From NCBI GenBank assembly GCA_964658455.1, contig CAZZZA010000003.1:1-64000 (forward strand): a DNA stretch of 64,000 nt. The letters are read 5' to 3'. Below are positions 34,601-43,819 of the stretch, piece by piece. Under the pieces are notes generated by a model. The model did no database searches. It was given only the letters and a program-made list of their open reading frames with translations, and had not been told where the DNA came from. Position 1 is the stretch's first letter. Each line of letters starts with the position of its first letter. This stretch comes from Lichenicola sp964658455. Its GTDB lineage: Bacteria > Pseudomonadota > Alphaproteobacteria > Acetobacterales > Acetobacteraceae. A program made the position numbers and the translations under genes.

Positions 34601-37600
34601 CGTGGTGGCGACGCTGACGATGCTGCCGTTGCCCGACGCGCCGCCGGCTCCGCCCACGCTGACCGCGATGCCGATCTTCTTCGGCGGATTGGGGATCTTG
34701 GTGGCGGGAAGAACGCTGCTGGCAACGGCTTTCGCATCGCCGCCGCCGCCGCCGCCGCCGATGCTTTCCGCCAGGATGCCGTCGGCGGTGGCGCCGCTAG
34801 TGGTGATGGTGGCCGCGCTGTTGACGTTGACGCCTCCGCCCTGCCCGGCCGCTCCGCCCCTGCCGCCGACCGCGACCGAGAACGAGAGCGATTCCACGCC
34901 GGTGATCAGGCCGGTGGTCGCCGAGGCGATGCCGCCGCTGCCGCCGCCGCCGCCGATGCTCTGCGCCAGGAGGCCGGTCGCGTCGTCGCCGGTCGTGGCC
35001 AGCAGGCCGGACCGGTCCTGCACGTCGACCGCGCCGGCATCGCCACCGGTGCCGCCCTGGCCGCCGACCGTCACCGAGGCGCCGAACGCCAGGCCGCCGC
35101 GCACGTAGTTCTGCACCACGCTGGCGCCGCCATTGCCGCCGCCGCCGCCGATGCTCTGCGCCGACAGCGCATTGCCGAACGAGCCGTTGCTGGTGATCGC
35201 GCCGTCCTCGACGACGGACACCGGTCCGGCCGCGGCGCCGCTGCCGCCGGTTCCGCCGACCGCGATGCCGACGTTCCAGGACGAGGTGCCGGCGTAGCTT
35301 GCGGAGATGGCCGCACCCCCGTTACCGCCGCCGCCGCCGATCGACTGCGCCAACAGGCCGCCGACCTGCCGGCCGTCTCCGCCGGCACCAGCGGTGATCG
35401 CGCCGCTGTTGGTCACGGTGACCGCGCTGCTCCGGCCGCTCGATCCGCCCGAACCGCCGACGGCGATGCCGAGATTGAAGCTGGACGCGTCCCCGACCGC
35501 CAGCGTGCCGGTGAAGCCGGCATCGCCGCCGCCGCCGCCCAGGCTCTGCGCCACGATGCCCGCGGACTGGCTGCCGGTGGCAGTGATGGCGCCGCTGTTG
35601 GTCGTGGTCACGGCTCCGCCGCTGCCGCCGCTGCCACCCTTGCCGCCGATGGCGAGCGCGATATTCCTGCCCTGCTTGTTGACGTTGAGGTTGCCGGCTA
35701 GCGCGATACCACCTGCACCGCCGCCGCCGCCGATGCTTCGGGCCGCGATACCGTTGGCGCTCGTTCCAGTCGTCGACAGCGAAGCGGCGTTGCTGACCGA
35801 GACCGCGCTGCCGCTGCCCCCCGCCCCGCCCTGCTGTGACGCGGCGACGGCGCCGCCGACCGACGTGGTGACGCCGTCGGCGCCCAGCGTGACGTTGCCG
35901 GCGAGCGCGAAGCCGCCGGTGCCGCCGCCGCCGCCAACGCTCATCGCCTGGATCGCGTCCGAGAAAGAGCCGGTGGTGCGGATGGTTCCAGTCGCGTTCG
36001 CCGTCGCGCCCTGCGCCGCCGCACCGTTCGCGCCCTTGCCGCCCAAAGCGAGGGTGCCGCTGACCGCACCGCCGCCCGACAGGCCGAGCGTGTAGCCGCC
36101 GGAGCCGCCGCCGCCGCCATAGGAAGCCGCGACCAGTCCGGGCGAGAAGGCTCCGGCGGTCTGCAGCGTGCCACCGGCATACTGCACGCCGGCGGTGTTG
36201 CCGCTGCCGCCGCTGCCACCACTGCCGCCCACCGCGGCGCCGAGCGCCATGCCGTTCGACGCGGTGATGGCGCCGGAGACGCCGGCATTGCCGCCGCCGC
36301 CGCCGATCGACTGTGCGACCAGGCCGGGAGAGTTGCTCCCCCCGGTGCTGAGGTCACTGGTCGCGCTCGCCAGGACCGCGCCCGCCGGCTGTCCGGACCC
36401 GCCGCCGCCGCCGACCGACACGCCATATGCCGGGGCCTGGGACAGGCTGCCGGCGAGCGTCACCCCGCCGGTGCCGCCACCGCCGCCGATCGATTGCGCG
36501 ATCACGGCAGGCGACTGTGCCCCGCTCGTGGCCACCGCGGCGGTGGAGCTGGCGCTCGCGGCGGCCGACGCGCCACCGCCGCTGCCCGAACCGCCCACGG
36601 CGACGGTAACGCCACTGCCGACGGCGACGCTGCCGGCGATGGTGGTGCCGGCATTGCCGCCGCCGCCGCCAATCGATTGCGCCACGATGCCTGGCGACTG
36701 GGGCCCGTTCGTGCGCACCGCGACGCTGGTGGCGGCCGTTGCCGTTCCGGCGTTGCCGCCCCTGCCGCCGCTGCCGCCTACCCCGACCGAGATGCTGCTG
36801 CTGCCGGAGCCGCCGCCGGTGAGGGTGGTTCCGGCATTGCCGCCTCCGCCGCCGAGGCTTTGCGCCCGCAGGCCAGGCGCGGCGTTGCCGGCCGTGGTGA
36901 CGCCGCCCGGGCCGGTCCAGGAGAGCTGCACGTTGCCGGCGGTTCCGCCACCGCCAGCCGAGCCGCCGACCGCAACCGACGTCGCGATGATGTTGGCGCC
37001 GGACGCCGCTAGCGTCAGACCGCCATCGCCGCCGCCGCCGCCGATGCTCTGCGCCTGCACCCCGGTCGCGTCGTCGCCGCGCGTCTGCACCGTGCCGGCG
37101 CTCACCAGCGAGACCGGGCCGCCAGTGCCGCCATTGCCGCCCGAGCCGCCCACCGCGAGCGCGCCAGCAATCTCTCCCAGGCTGCCGCTGGCGGTCCAGC
37201 TCGCCGCGCCGCCGCCGCCGCCGATCGATTGCGCGGTGAAGCCGGTGGCGCCGAAGCCTGCGGTCGTGACGGTGATCAGATCCGACGGGGCGTACGGGTT
37301 CACCGCGACGGCGCCGCCGTTGCCGCCATTGCCGCCGCTGCCGCCTATGGCCACTGAGGAGAGCAGGGAGGCGGACAGGGACGATCCTCCGTCCCCACCG
37401 CCGCCGCCGATCGACTGCAAGGTGATGCCGCCGGCGCCGGTGCCCCCGGTCGTGAAGGAGAGGTTGGGCGCCGCGGTGGTGAGGGTGACCGGTCCGCCAT
37501 CGCTGCCGGGGCCGCCCTTGCCGCCGACGCTGAACATGCCGATCGCACCGGCACCGCTGCCGCCGCCGCCGCCGATCGATTGCGCGAGCAGCGCGGTTGC

Positions 37601-38671
37601 GAAGTCTCCGGCGGTCCTGATGGTGGCGGCCGGGCCGAGCTCGATCAGCACCGACCCTCCCGTTCCGGCCGCGGCGCCGTCGCCGCCGAGGTTGGCGATG
37701 CCGTACGAAGCCCCGCCCGAGCCGCCGCCGCCGCCGATCGACTGCGCCTCGATGCCGATCGACCCGGTTCCCTGCGTCGTTACGCGAGCGGCGTCCTTGA
37801 CGTTGACGTTGCCGCCGCTGCCGGACGGTTGGCCGTCGCCGCCGAACACCACGAAGCCCGCGCCGCTGCCGCCATTGCCACCGAACCCGCCGATCGACTG
37901 CACCAGGGCACCGACCGACTGGTCGGCGCCGGTCGCGATGCTTCCCTGCAGCAGGTTCAATTGCGCCGGGCTGCCGGCACCGCCGATACCGCCGTCTCCG
38001 CCGCCACCGCCGACCACACGGGCGTTGCCGCCCGGACCGCCGGCACCGCCAAGGCTCTGGACCAGGAAACCGATCGCCCCGCGACCGGCGGTCGAGACGG
38101 CGCTGTTGCCATTGAGGGTAGCGGTCGCCGTGCCTCCAGCGAACCCGTTACCGCCACGGCCGCCGCCACTGGCCAGATTGCTTTTTCCGCCGGCGCCACC
38201 GCTTCCGCCATACGACCGGACCAGGGCGCCAACGCCATTTGCACCAGACACCGAGACCGTCGTGCTGAGCAGGGTGAGCACGGCCTCAGCCGGGCGCGCG
38301 CCGTTGCCGCCGCCAGCGCCGCCGAAACCGAGCGTGCCGTCGCCGCCGGTCCCGCCCGACCCGCCCTGGCTCACCACCCGCGCGCCGATCCCGGAGCCTT
38401 CGATCGTGGCGTTCTGGACCGTCTCGCCCCGGTAATCCGCCGGAGCACCGTCGGCCCCGCTATCCGGGGAAACGAAGGCGAAGCCGTCGCGGCCGTTCTT
38501 GCCGTTGCTTCCAATCGATGCGTAATCCAGCACCACGCCCGATTCGGCGCGGAATACCCCAACGCAAACCCTGAGCTTATCGGACATCGAGCAGGTTCCG
38601 GCCGGGGCCTCCGAGGGGATCAGGGCCGAAAGCGCCAGAGACAACGAGATCGCCGTGGACGAACGGTACAT
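31619..38671 (-). CDS. giant autotransporter adhesin with Gly-rich repeats
   Basis: Type Va autotransporter, 2350 aa. ATG 38671 gives a signal peptide (STAISLSLALSALIPSEAPAG), with GGAAAG seven nt upstream on the minus strand. The passenger (about 30-2060) is extremely Gly/Ser/Ala/Thr-rich and built from units of about 50-70 residues that end in AQSIGGGGG-like motifs; I count 21 strict S-x-GGGGG copies plus several variants. It probably folds as a beta-helix stalk. The C-terminal beta-barrel (about 2070-2350) starts near WFDASGSLYRS and ends in the terminal Phe of NFVLDATLVF, as required for outer-membrane insertion. A DNA-binding response regulator and kinase are divergent upstream. Confidence 0.88.
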   Translation of the reverse strand: MYRSSTAISLSLALSALIPSEAPAGTCSMSDKLRVCVGVFRAESGVVLDYASIGSNGKNGRDGFAFVSPDSGADGAPADYRGETVQNATIEGSGIGARVVSQGGSGGTGGDGTLGFGGAGGGNGARPAEAVLTLLSTTVSVSGANGVGALVRSYGGSGGAGGKSNLASGGGRGGNGFAGGTATATLNGNSAVSTAGRGAIGFLVQSLGGAGGPGGNARVVGGGGGDGGIGGAGSPAQLNLLQGSIATGADQSVGALVQSIGGFGGNGGSGAGFVVFGGDGQPSGSGGNVNVKDAARVTTQGTGSIGIEAQSIGGGGGSGGASYGIANLGGDGAAAGTGGSVLIELGPAATIRTAGDFATALLAQSIGGGGGSGAGAIGMFSVGGKGGPGSDGGPVTLTTAAPNLSFTTGGTGAGGITLQSIGGGGGDGGSSLSASLLSSVAIGGSGGNGGNGGAVAVNPYAPSDLITVTTAGFGATGFTAQSIGGGGGAASWTASGSLGEIAGALAVGGSGGNGGTGGPVSLVSAGTVQTRGDDATGVQAQSIGGGGGDGGLTLAASGANIIATSVAVGGSAGGGGTAGNVQLSWTGPGGVTTAGNAAPGLRAQSLGGGGGNAGTTLTGGGSGSSSISVGVGGSGGRGGNAGTATAATSVAVRTNGPQSPGIVAQSIGGGGGNAGTTIAGSVAVGSGVTVAVGGSGSGGGASAAASASSTAAVATSGAQSPAVIAQSIGGGGGTGGVTLAGSLSQAPAYGVSVGGGGGSGQPAGAVLASATSDLSTGGSNSPGLVAQSIGGGGGNAGVSGAITASNGMALGAAVGGSGGSGGSGNTAGVQYAGGTLQTAGAFSPGLVAASYGGGGGSGGYTLGLSGGGAVSGTLALGGKGANGAAAQGATANATGTIRTTGSFSDAIQAMSVGGGGGTGGFALAGNVTLGADGVTTSVGGAVAASQQGGAGGSGSAVSVSNAASLSTTGTSANGIAARSIGGGGGAGGIALAGNLNVNKQGRNIALAIGGKGGSGGSGGAVTTTNSGAITATGSQSAGIVAQSLGGGGGDAGFTGTLAVGDASSFNLGIAVGGSGGSSGRSSAVTVTNSGAITAGAGGDGRQVGGLLAQSIGGGGGNGGAAISASYAGTSSWNVGIAVGGTGGSGAAAGPVSVVEDGAITSNGSFGNALSAQSIGGGGGNGGASVVQNYVRGGLAFGASVTVGGQGGTGGDAGAVDVQDRSGLLATTGDDATGLLAQSIGGGGGSGGIASATTGLITGVESLSFSVAVGGRGGAAGQGGGVNVNSAATITTSGATADGILAESIGGGGGGGDAKAVASSVLPATKIPNPPKKIGIAVSVGGAGGASGNGSIVSVATTAASRISVAGSEANGISAQSIGGGGGHGGDLAAPGSELLSALNLIKLAGGTGGTIPITVQVGGSGGASGNGGTVSVDNLGSITAGGIGGNAIQAQSIGGGGGSGGFGMPGRIALGGSGGSSGNGGAVTVSNAGALSTSENQSIGISAQSIGGGGGNGGNTGLDAAAPSLDAGISIGGSGGSSGTGGPVSVVNGATGSIATQSLYSPGILAQSIGGGGGNGGNGVVVVAPQIVLPGIGSNGGDGGTVSVLNGGRISTAGEAAYGIIAESIGKGGGTVGSFSFGIATRDVPYFNVPTPAFGFTSEPSTKNLTGGNGGAVSVSNTGSITVSGANAIGVLAQSIGGSGGLLGIGNSVGFLGSAGTYGKNTSGGNVSFDNPGTITASGAGDIGALLQSDGASGSGTIRAAVNGPITASSGTALILSGGQSNLVTLGSGGSLSGTNALLSGSGNDTVNNSGTITGTINLGAGRNALNNLSGGVLNTTDTLALGAGNVLHNNGVIQPGGGTRLATTTLTGGLFGDPLGLLRIAVAHADGGSLQSSQLNVTQLVFGKVAIQLAVLPNTQPLRAGTYVLTPLIAQSALLPSSDPVVTSSSPVIRVNRISKSGSFGSGGALQTEVAVTYRLADGTDVGTAEDSAADVFKDIADLGTVPSDLDAVFDEIYAARTDAELASIYRSLSPQSYAAAQVAAQHAMLDFADTLLDEGAHARVQRDDRDGRTAWFDASGSLYRSTLPGSDFSQQGGGPRMGGSVLLRDGWRVGAGGGLQFFNDHLNGSAAQGHGWLATVGITARHSFGPVETSFAITGGAESLDTHRQVLEEGGSAIARGSQTIAYGAASVRLSHAVALRGALAGITLHPFVETTLLALGQSGTTESGVGALGLDVRGQTNAGVRGEAGVAFGHPFRIGSLPVEPVLQLGASSWLAGGGAAVAGGLQGVQGLPASIPDLVGTVPDRGILGDVSAQVRIAPCHRLNIGLSYVGQFNHSTQIQNFVLDATLVF
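33560..38070 (-). repeat. tandem coding repeat array within autotransporter passenger
   Basis: On the plus strand the array appears as recurrent GCCGCCGCCGCCGATGCTCTG / GATCGACTG blocks every 150-240 nt, each encoding xQSIGGGGG. Unit length varies and the intervening sequence differs, so this is a protein repeat, not a CRISPR. Such near-identical blocks favour recombination and copy-number change. Confidence 0.8.
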
Positions 38672-39066
38672 TGCGGTTTCTTTCCGGCAGACTGTGAAGC
38701 GCTTGTCGGCGTGGCTCAAAAAAGATACGATACCGGAACGGTTGAGATGGTCTCTTGCGCCTCGGGCTGTCGGCTGTAGCGAGTGCGGCGGCAGGTGCTG
38801 TCAGCCGATGACCTACAAGCCGCGGGGTTCCTGCGGTTCAGCACCGTGATTGCGATCGACTGTGGCCCGAACGCAACAATCGTCCGGCTGGCAGATCGAG
38901 GACTGCGACGGGCGTCCCGGCCTGTCCGGACCGGTTCGCGGGCTGCCGGGCAGAGACATCGCTATGCCGTTCTCGGCGCACCGACCGCGTGCGGGATTTC
39001 GCCAGCAATCGCCCTATGGTTGTGATACAAGACAGAGGGCACCATCGAGGGTGCAGGCGGAGCGGC

Positions 39067-39702
39067 ATGTCGGCTTTCCAGGTGCTGATCGTCGATGATC
39101 ATCCCATCGTGCTGGCGGGCCTGCGCATCCTGCTGTCCACCGACACCCGCTTCGCCATCTGCGCCGAGGCCTGCACCGTTGCCGCGGCACGCGAGGCCGC
39201 ACGCCGCTGTCGTCCCGACCTGATCGTGACCGATCTCGTGCTGGGCGGTGAGGATGGTGTCAGCCTGGTCAAGGGCCTCGCCGAGGATTCGTCCGCCGCC
39301 GGCATCGTCGTCTACTCGAGCCTGGACGAGGCCTTGTGGGGTCGCCTGGCACGACGCGCCGGCGCGCGCGGCTATGTCTCGAAGGCCGAGCCGCTCGACA
39401 CGGTCGCCAGGGCCCTGGAGGTCGTCTCCGGGGACGATTGCTACTTCAGCGCAACGATAGCCGCCGACGGGCCCTCCTGGTCCGCGCTGGACCTTGCGAG
39501 CCTCTCTCCACGCGAGCAGCAGATTTTGCGACTGATGGGTGAGGCCCGCAGCCTGCAGGACATGGGTGCCGGTCTCGGGGTCAGCGTAAAGACGATCGGG
39601 ACCTATCGCGAACGGCTCAAGACCAAGCTCGGGTTCGACTCGCTGCGCACGCTGGAGCGCTTCGCCATCGAGCATGCCCTGGGTCGAGCGGCGCTCCGAT
39701 GA
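39067..39702 (+). CDS. NarL/FixJ-type response regulator
   Basis: 211 aa. Receiver domain (1-120) with the acidic pair Asp10-Asp11, phospho-acceptor Asp56 (VTDLV), switch Ser in YSSLDE and conserved Lys in SKAEP. C-terminal LuxR helix-turn-helix (about 145-200: LSPREQQILRLMGEA, VSVKTIGTYRERLKTKLG). Start ATG 39067 begins the canonical MSAFQVLIVDDHP; the frame is open from 38989. The stop overlaps the histidine kinase start (ATGA), forming a two-component pair. The 395-nt gap between it and the autotransporter start presumably holds both promoters; no clear boxes were identified. Confidence 0.93.
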   Translation: MSAFQVLIVDDHPIVLAGLRILLSTDTRFAICAEACTVAAAREAARRCRPDLIVTDLVLGGEDGVSLVKGLAEDSSAAGIVVYSSLDEALWGRLARRAGARGYVSKAEPLDTVARALEVVSGDDCYFSATIAADGPSWSALDLASLSPREQQILRLMGEARSLQDMGAGLGVSVKTIGTYRERLKTKLGFDSLRTLERFAIEHALGRAALR

Positions 39703-40985
39703 CCGTCTGGGCGCAGCTTCGCCGCCGCTGGGACATCCAGCCCGGGCCCGACCTGCCGTTCGCGCGCGAGCTGGCCCAGGTCAATGTCGGGCGCATCGAG
39801 CTGGTCTGCCTGATCGCGCTGATCAACAACGCCTTCGAGATCGCGCTGGGCTTCGGCACGCTGCCGATCCGTCTCGAGATCCTGGTGGCGATCGGCTGGA
39901 TCGTCGCGGTCCGCGCCCTGCGTCGCGCGGCACCGGCGATCCAGCGGACCGCAGTGATCGTCTTCATCGTCACGGCGATCCTCGGCGCGCACTGGGCGGT
40001 GTTCGATCTGGCGGCACGCGGCGCGATATATGGCGGCTATCTGCTGCGCCTGCTGACCCTCGCCCTCCTTTTCGTCCTGCCACCACGCCTTCTCGGTGCC
40101 CTGATCGCGTTCGGCCTGGCAAGCCATGCGGCCATGCTCGCCCTCCTTCCCCCGACCCTGCCTCGGGGCACGGTCCTGGCCAACACGATGATCGTCTCCG
40201 CCATTGCCTTCGTCGCCGGCTGCCTCATCTTCTCCGCCCGCAGGGTGGATTACGAGCAACGGACACTGATCGGTGCCCAGAATGCAAAACTCGCGGCGCA
40301 GAACGCCGAGCTCGACCAGTTGATGGCGATCGCTGCCCATGATCTGCGAAGCCCCCTCTACGGGCTCCGCAACCTGCTCGACATCGCGGACCGTCGTGCC
40401 GATGCCGATCCCTCCCTGCCCCGCCGGGTGCTGCGCGACGCGATCGAAAGCCTGGACGCGATGCAGACGCTGGTCACGCGCCTCCTGGACGCCCATGCCG
40501 CCGAGCACGCGCCTCTGGCGGTCTCGGCAGCCGAGGACCTCCGCTCGGCGGTGCAGGATGCTGCCGCGCGCGCCAAGCCGCTCAGCCAGTCCAGAGCGGT
40601 CACGATCGAGCATCAGCTTCCCGAAGCTGCCATCTACGCTGTCTTGGATGGTTCCGCACTGGCCCGCATTCTCGACAACCTGCTGGCGAATGCGATCCAG
40701 CATAGCCCGGCGGGAGGTGCCGTCTCGATCGTGGTCAGTGATCACGGGGAAGACACCCTTCTCTCGATCCGGGATCAGGGACCGGGCATCGCGCCGGAGC
40801 ATCGAACGTCGCTGTTCAGCAAGTTCGACCGGACGAGTGCGGCCGGAGAGCGCAAGGGAGGCTCGGGAATGGGCCTCTTCATCGCCGCCACCTTCGCGGC
40901 GCGGCTCGGCGCGACGCTGCGCTACCATCCCGCGGAACCGGTGGGTGCGACCTTCGAACTGTCGATCCCCCGCATGAAGCGCTGA
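39699..40985 (+). CDS. membrane sensor histidine kinase
   Basis: 428 aa. The N-terminal half has five or six hydrophobic helices (about 30-190) with little periplasmic loop, suggesting signal sensing in or near the membrane. Cytoplasmic HisKA H-box MAIAAHDLRSPLYGLRN with phospho-acceptor His214; HATPase with N-box NLLANAIQHS, DQGPGIAPE and GSGMGLFIA. It is co-translated with the NarL-type regulator. The ligand is unknown; the autotransporter is the nearest candidate target. Confidence 0.92.
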   Translation: MTVWAQLRRRWDIQPGPDLPFARELAQVNVGRIELVCLIALINNAFEIALGFGTLPIRLEILVAIGWIVAVRALRRAAPAIQRTAVIVFIVTAILGAHWAVFDLAARGAIYGGYLLRLLTLALLFVLPPRLLGALIAFGLASHAAMLALLPPTLPRGTVLANTMIVSAIAFVAGCLIFSARRVDYEQRTLIGAQNAKLAAQNAELDQLMAIAAHDLRSPLYGLRNLLDIADRRADADPSLPRRVLRDAIESLDAMQTLVTRLLDAHAAEHAPLAVSAAEDLRSAVQDAAARAKPLSQSRAVTIEHQLPEAAIYAVLDGSALARILDNLLANAIQHSPAGGAVSIVVSDHGEDTLLSIRDQGPGIAPEHRTSLFSKFDRTSAAGERKGGSGMGLFIAATFAARLGATLRYHPAEPVGATFELSIPRMKR

Positions 40986-41069
40986 GCGCCGGGTTGCGTC
41001 TAGCCGCGATCAGGCAAGTGCGGACGCCGCGCCCGCCCGTTGTCTGACCAGCCCACGCGGCTTCAGGTA

Positions 41070-41084
41070 AGACACGCCGTGTCT
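41070..41084. other. palindrome in convergent intergenic gap
   Basis: AGACACG-C-CGTGTCT, a perfect 7-1-7 inverted repeat in the 188-nt gap between the histidine kinase and MFS genes, which converge. The one-base loop argues against a normal hairpin terminator; it could be a protein site. No T-run follows. Confidence 0.4.
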
Positions 41085-41173
41085 GCCAACGTTAGGCGGT
41101 GTGTTCAGCACTATGCTGCGCTTGACAGCCGACTCTCAAGAGCCGAGCGCTCGTCTTCACGTGCCAGGCGGTG

Positions 41174-42709
41174 TCAGTGCTCCGCCGCCGGGACCTTGGC
41201 CGGCACGACAGGGCGGAGGAACGGCACCAGAAGCGCCCCGACGACGAAGACCACCATGATGATGCGAAAGGCGTCCGCATAGGCCAGCGTCGACGCTTCG
41301 CGATCGGCCATCTGCCATAGCGCGCGGAGCGCCGCCGCATGCCCGGCCTGCGGCGCGCCTGGAAGCGTGCCGTAGCGCGCCGTGGCCGCAGCGACAAACT
41401 GGTTCATGGCCAGATTCGATGGCGTCAGATGCGCGGCGATCCGGTTGAAATGCAGGTTGGTGCGGTCGTTCAAAATCGCGGCGCTGACGGCAATGCCGAC
41501 GGCGCCGCCGACATTGCGCATCATGTTGAACAACCCGCTGGCATATTTCAGCCTTGCCGGCGACAGGCTGCCGAGCCCGAGATTGACGCTGGGAGCAACC
41601 GCGAACACCTGCGGGAAGCCACGCAGGATCTGCGGGATCAGCAGTTCGGCGGCGCTCCACTGGCTGGTGATGAAGGAGAAGCTCCACATCGCCGCTGCGA
41701 AGCACGCCATTCCGGCCATCATCAGCCAACGCGGATCGATGCGCCTGGAGAGCAGGATGAATGCCGGCGTTCCAAGCAGCGATGCCGCCCCGGTCGAGAA
41801 GATCGCGATGCCGGTCTGCCACGCGCTGTAGCCCCGCACGTAGCCGAGGAAAAGCGGCGTCAGATAGATCGTGGTGAAGATGCCGATTCCGGTGATGAAG
41901 GACAGGATGCAGCCCAGCGCGAAATTGCGGTTGCCAAACGCGCGCAGGTCGACGACCGGATTGGCGACAATCAGGCTGCGTACCGCGAAGCCGAGCAGGG
42001 ACAAACCCGAGATCCAGGCGCAGTTCCTGATCGTCGCGTCGTCGAACCAGTTCCAGCGCGTGCCTTCCTCCAGCACGTATTCCAGCGTCGCCAACCCGGT
42101 CGCCATCAGCGCCATGCCGGGATAGTCAGCGCCGCGCAGCAGCCGCAGGTCGGGCTTGTCGATGTCGACAAGGAACGGCACCAGCACCGTCACCGCGATC
42201 CCGGGCACCAGGTTGATATAGAACAGCCAGTGCCAGTCGAGCGTATCGGTGATGCAGCCGCCGATCACCGGTCCCAAAGTCGGCGCCACCGACGCGATCG
42301 TGCCGATCACCGCCGCGCTGTACACCCGCCTGCTTCCCTGGAAGAAATGGAACGACGAGGTGAAAACGGTTGGGATCATCGAAGCGCCCAGCAGCCCCTG
42401 CAGGGCGCGGAACACGATCATGCTCTGGATGTTCCATGCTAGGCCGCACAGCAGGCTCGAGAGGGTGAACCCTGCCGCCGAGGCGGTGAACAGCCAGCGT
42501 GTGGAAAACACCCGCGTCAGCCAGCCGGACAGCGGTATCATGATGATCTCGGCGATCAGGTAGGCGGTCTGCACCCAGCTGATCTCGTCCTGCGCGGCGG
42601 ACAGGCCGCCGCCGATATCCTGCAGCGAGGAGGCAACGATCTGGATGTCGAGCAGCGCCATGAACATGCCCGCGCACATCACCACGAACGGCAGGATGCT
42701 CGGCTGCAT
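41174..42709 (-). CDS. emrB: DHA2 family MFS multidrug efflux transporter (EmrB-like)
   Basis: Proton-driven exporter of 511 aa, about 14 hydrophobic helices. DHA2 motifs: MFMALLDIQIVASSLQDIGGGL in helix 1, SGWLTRVFSTRWLF (motif A region), GLLGASMIPTVFTSSF and PTLGPVIGGCITDTLDWHWLFYINLVPG (motif C). It acts with the membrane-fusion protein encoded immediately upstream (3-nt gap) to move drugs or amphiphiles across both membranes, needing an outer-membrane factor encoded elsewhere. Confidence 0.92.
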   Translation of the reverse strand: MQPSILPFVVMCAGMFMALLDIQIVASSLQDIGGGLSAAQDEISWVQTAYLIAEIIMIPLSGWLTRVFSTRWLFTASAAGFTLSSLLCGLAWNIQSMIVFRALQGLLGASMIPTVFTSSFHFFQGSRRVYSAAVIGTIASVAPTLGPVIGGCITDTLDWHWLFYINLVPGIAVTVLVPFLVDIDKPDLRLLRGADYPGMALMATGLATLEYVLEEGTRWNWFDDATIRNCAWISGLSLLGFAVRSLIVANPVVDLRAFGNRNFALGCILSFITGIGIFTTIYLTPLFLGYVRGYSAWQTGIAIFSTGAASLLGTPAFILLSRRIDPRWLMMAGMACFAAAMWSFSFITSQWSAAELLIPQILRGFPQVFAVAPSVNLGLGSLSPARLKYASGLFNMMRNVGGAVGIAVSAAILNDRTNLHFNRIAAHLTPSNLAMNQFVAAATARYGTLPGAPQAGHAAALRALWQMADREASTLAYADAFRIIMVVFVVGALLVPFLRPVVPAKVPAAEH

Positions 42710-42712
42710 CGT

Positions 42713-43819
42713 TCAGCGCCGGTCGCGCACGTCGACCCTGACGATGGTCGAGAGTCCGGGCCGCAGCGGCGACAGCGACCCGCCGCCAGCATCCAGCACG
42801 ACCCGCACCGGGACCCGCTGCACGATCTTGGTGAAGTTCCCGGTCGCGTTCTCCGGCGGGATCACGCTGAACACGGCGCCGGTGCCTGGCGCCAGGCTGG
42901 AAAGCCGGCCCTGGAACACGCGTCCGGGGGCGACGTCGGCGACCACGGAGACCTGCTGTCCCGGCCGCATCCTGGCCAGCTGATCCTCCTTGAAATTGGC
43001 ATCCACCCAGAGGCCACGCGATGGAATCACCGAAAGCAGGTAGCTCGCCTGCGACACATAGGTGCCGACCCGCGCCGCCCGGTTGCCGACATAGCCGTCG
43101 ATCGGCGATCGGATCTCGGTATAGCCGAGATTCAGGGCGGCGGTCCGAAGTTCGGCGGCGGCGATGTCGATGTCGGCCTGGGCCTCGGCGATCCTGGCTG
43201 CCAGCACGTCCAGCTGGCCGTTCGCCGCCTCCAGCGCCGACGACGCGCCACGCACCGACGCCGCCGCTTCGAGGTCGGCCGCACGAGTCCGCTCCGCGTC
43301 CTGTCGCGATCCAGCGGGGCCGAGCGCCAGCGCCGCATAACGGGCGCCGTCGGCGTGCGCATAGGCGAGCCTTGCGGCCGCCGATTGCAGGTCGGCGTCC
43401 CGGTTGCGGATGGTCGCCTGCTGCTGCCGGTCCTCGGCCTGCAGGCTGAGCAGCGCCGCGCGCTTTGCCGCGAGCGTCGCCTGCGCCCGATCGACCACCG
43501 CCTGAAAATCGCGCGCGTCGAGACGCACCAGCAGCTGGCCGGCCCGGACATGGTCGTTGTCGCCCACGGCGATCGCGCTGACGAAGCCGGCGACGTGCGG
43601 CGCGATCGTCGTCACGTCGCCAGCCACGTAAGCGTCATCGGTGGACTCGATGAAACGACCGTTCGTCCACCAGCCGTAGCCATACCAGCCGGCGCCGAAC
43701 ACGCAGGCGAGGCCGGCGGCCAGCATCACCGCCCGCCGCTTGCCGACCCGGGCGCCCGATCGCGCAGCGAGATCGCGCCCGAGCGGCATGGACTCGGGGG
43801 GCGAGGCGGCGGCACTCAC
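42713..43819 (-). CDS. emrA: HlyD/EmrA family membrane fusion protein
   Basis: 368 aa periplasmic adaptor. One N-terminal helix (VMLAAGLACVFGAGWYGYGWW), then the biotinyl-lipoyl-like half STDDAYVAGDVTTIAPHVAGFV, a long alpha-helical hairpin (about 95-205, Ala/Gln/Arg-rich) and the returning TEIRSPIDGYVGNRAARVGTYV half, followed by a beta-barrel domain. The GTG start overlaps the HxlR stop (GTGA). Partner of the DHA2 transporter. Confidence 0.92.
   Translation of the reverse strand: MSAAASPPESMPLGRDLAARSGARVGKRRAVMLAAGLACVFGAGWYGYGWWTNGRFIESTDDAYVAGDVTTIAPHVAGFVSAIAVGDNDHVRAGQLLVRLDARDFQAVVDRAQATLAAKRAALLSLQAEDRQQQATIRNRDADLQSAAARLAYAHADGARYAALALGPAGSRQDAERTRAADLEAAASVRGASSALEAANGQLDVLAARIAEAQADIDIAAAELRTAALNLGYTEIRSPIDGYVGNRAARVGTYVSQASYLLSVIPSRGLWVDANFKEDQLARMRPGQQVSVVADVAPGRVFQGRLSSLAPGTGAVFSVIPPENATGNFTKIVQRVPVRVVLDAGGGSLSPLRPGLSTIVRVDVRDRR

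Noticed and set aside
33560..38070. Regular GC-rich repeats that could suggest a CRISPR array
   Set aside because: Repeats are in frame, encode SIGGGGG motifs, vary in length and spacing, and the spacers are coding too; no cas genes nearby.
31667..38779. Several long plus-strand open frames (Pro/Ala/Arg/Asp-rich) opposite the autotransporter
   Set aside because: They are complements of the GGC/GGT-rich repeat codons; composition is extreme, no domain or start context, and the minus frame has signal peptide, repeats and barrel.
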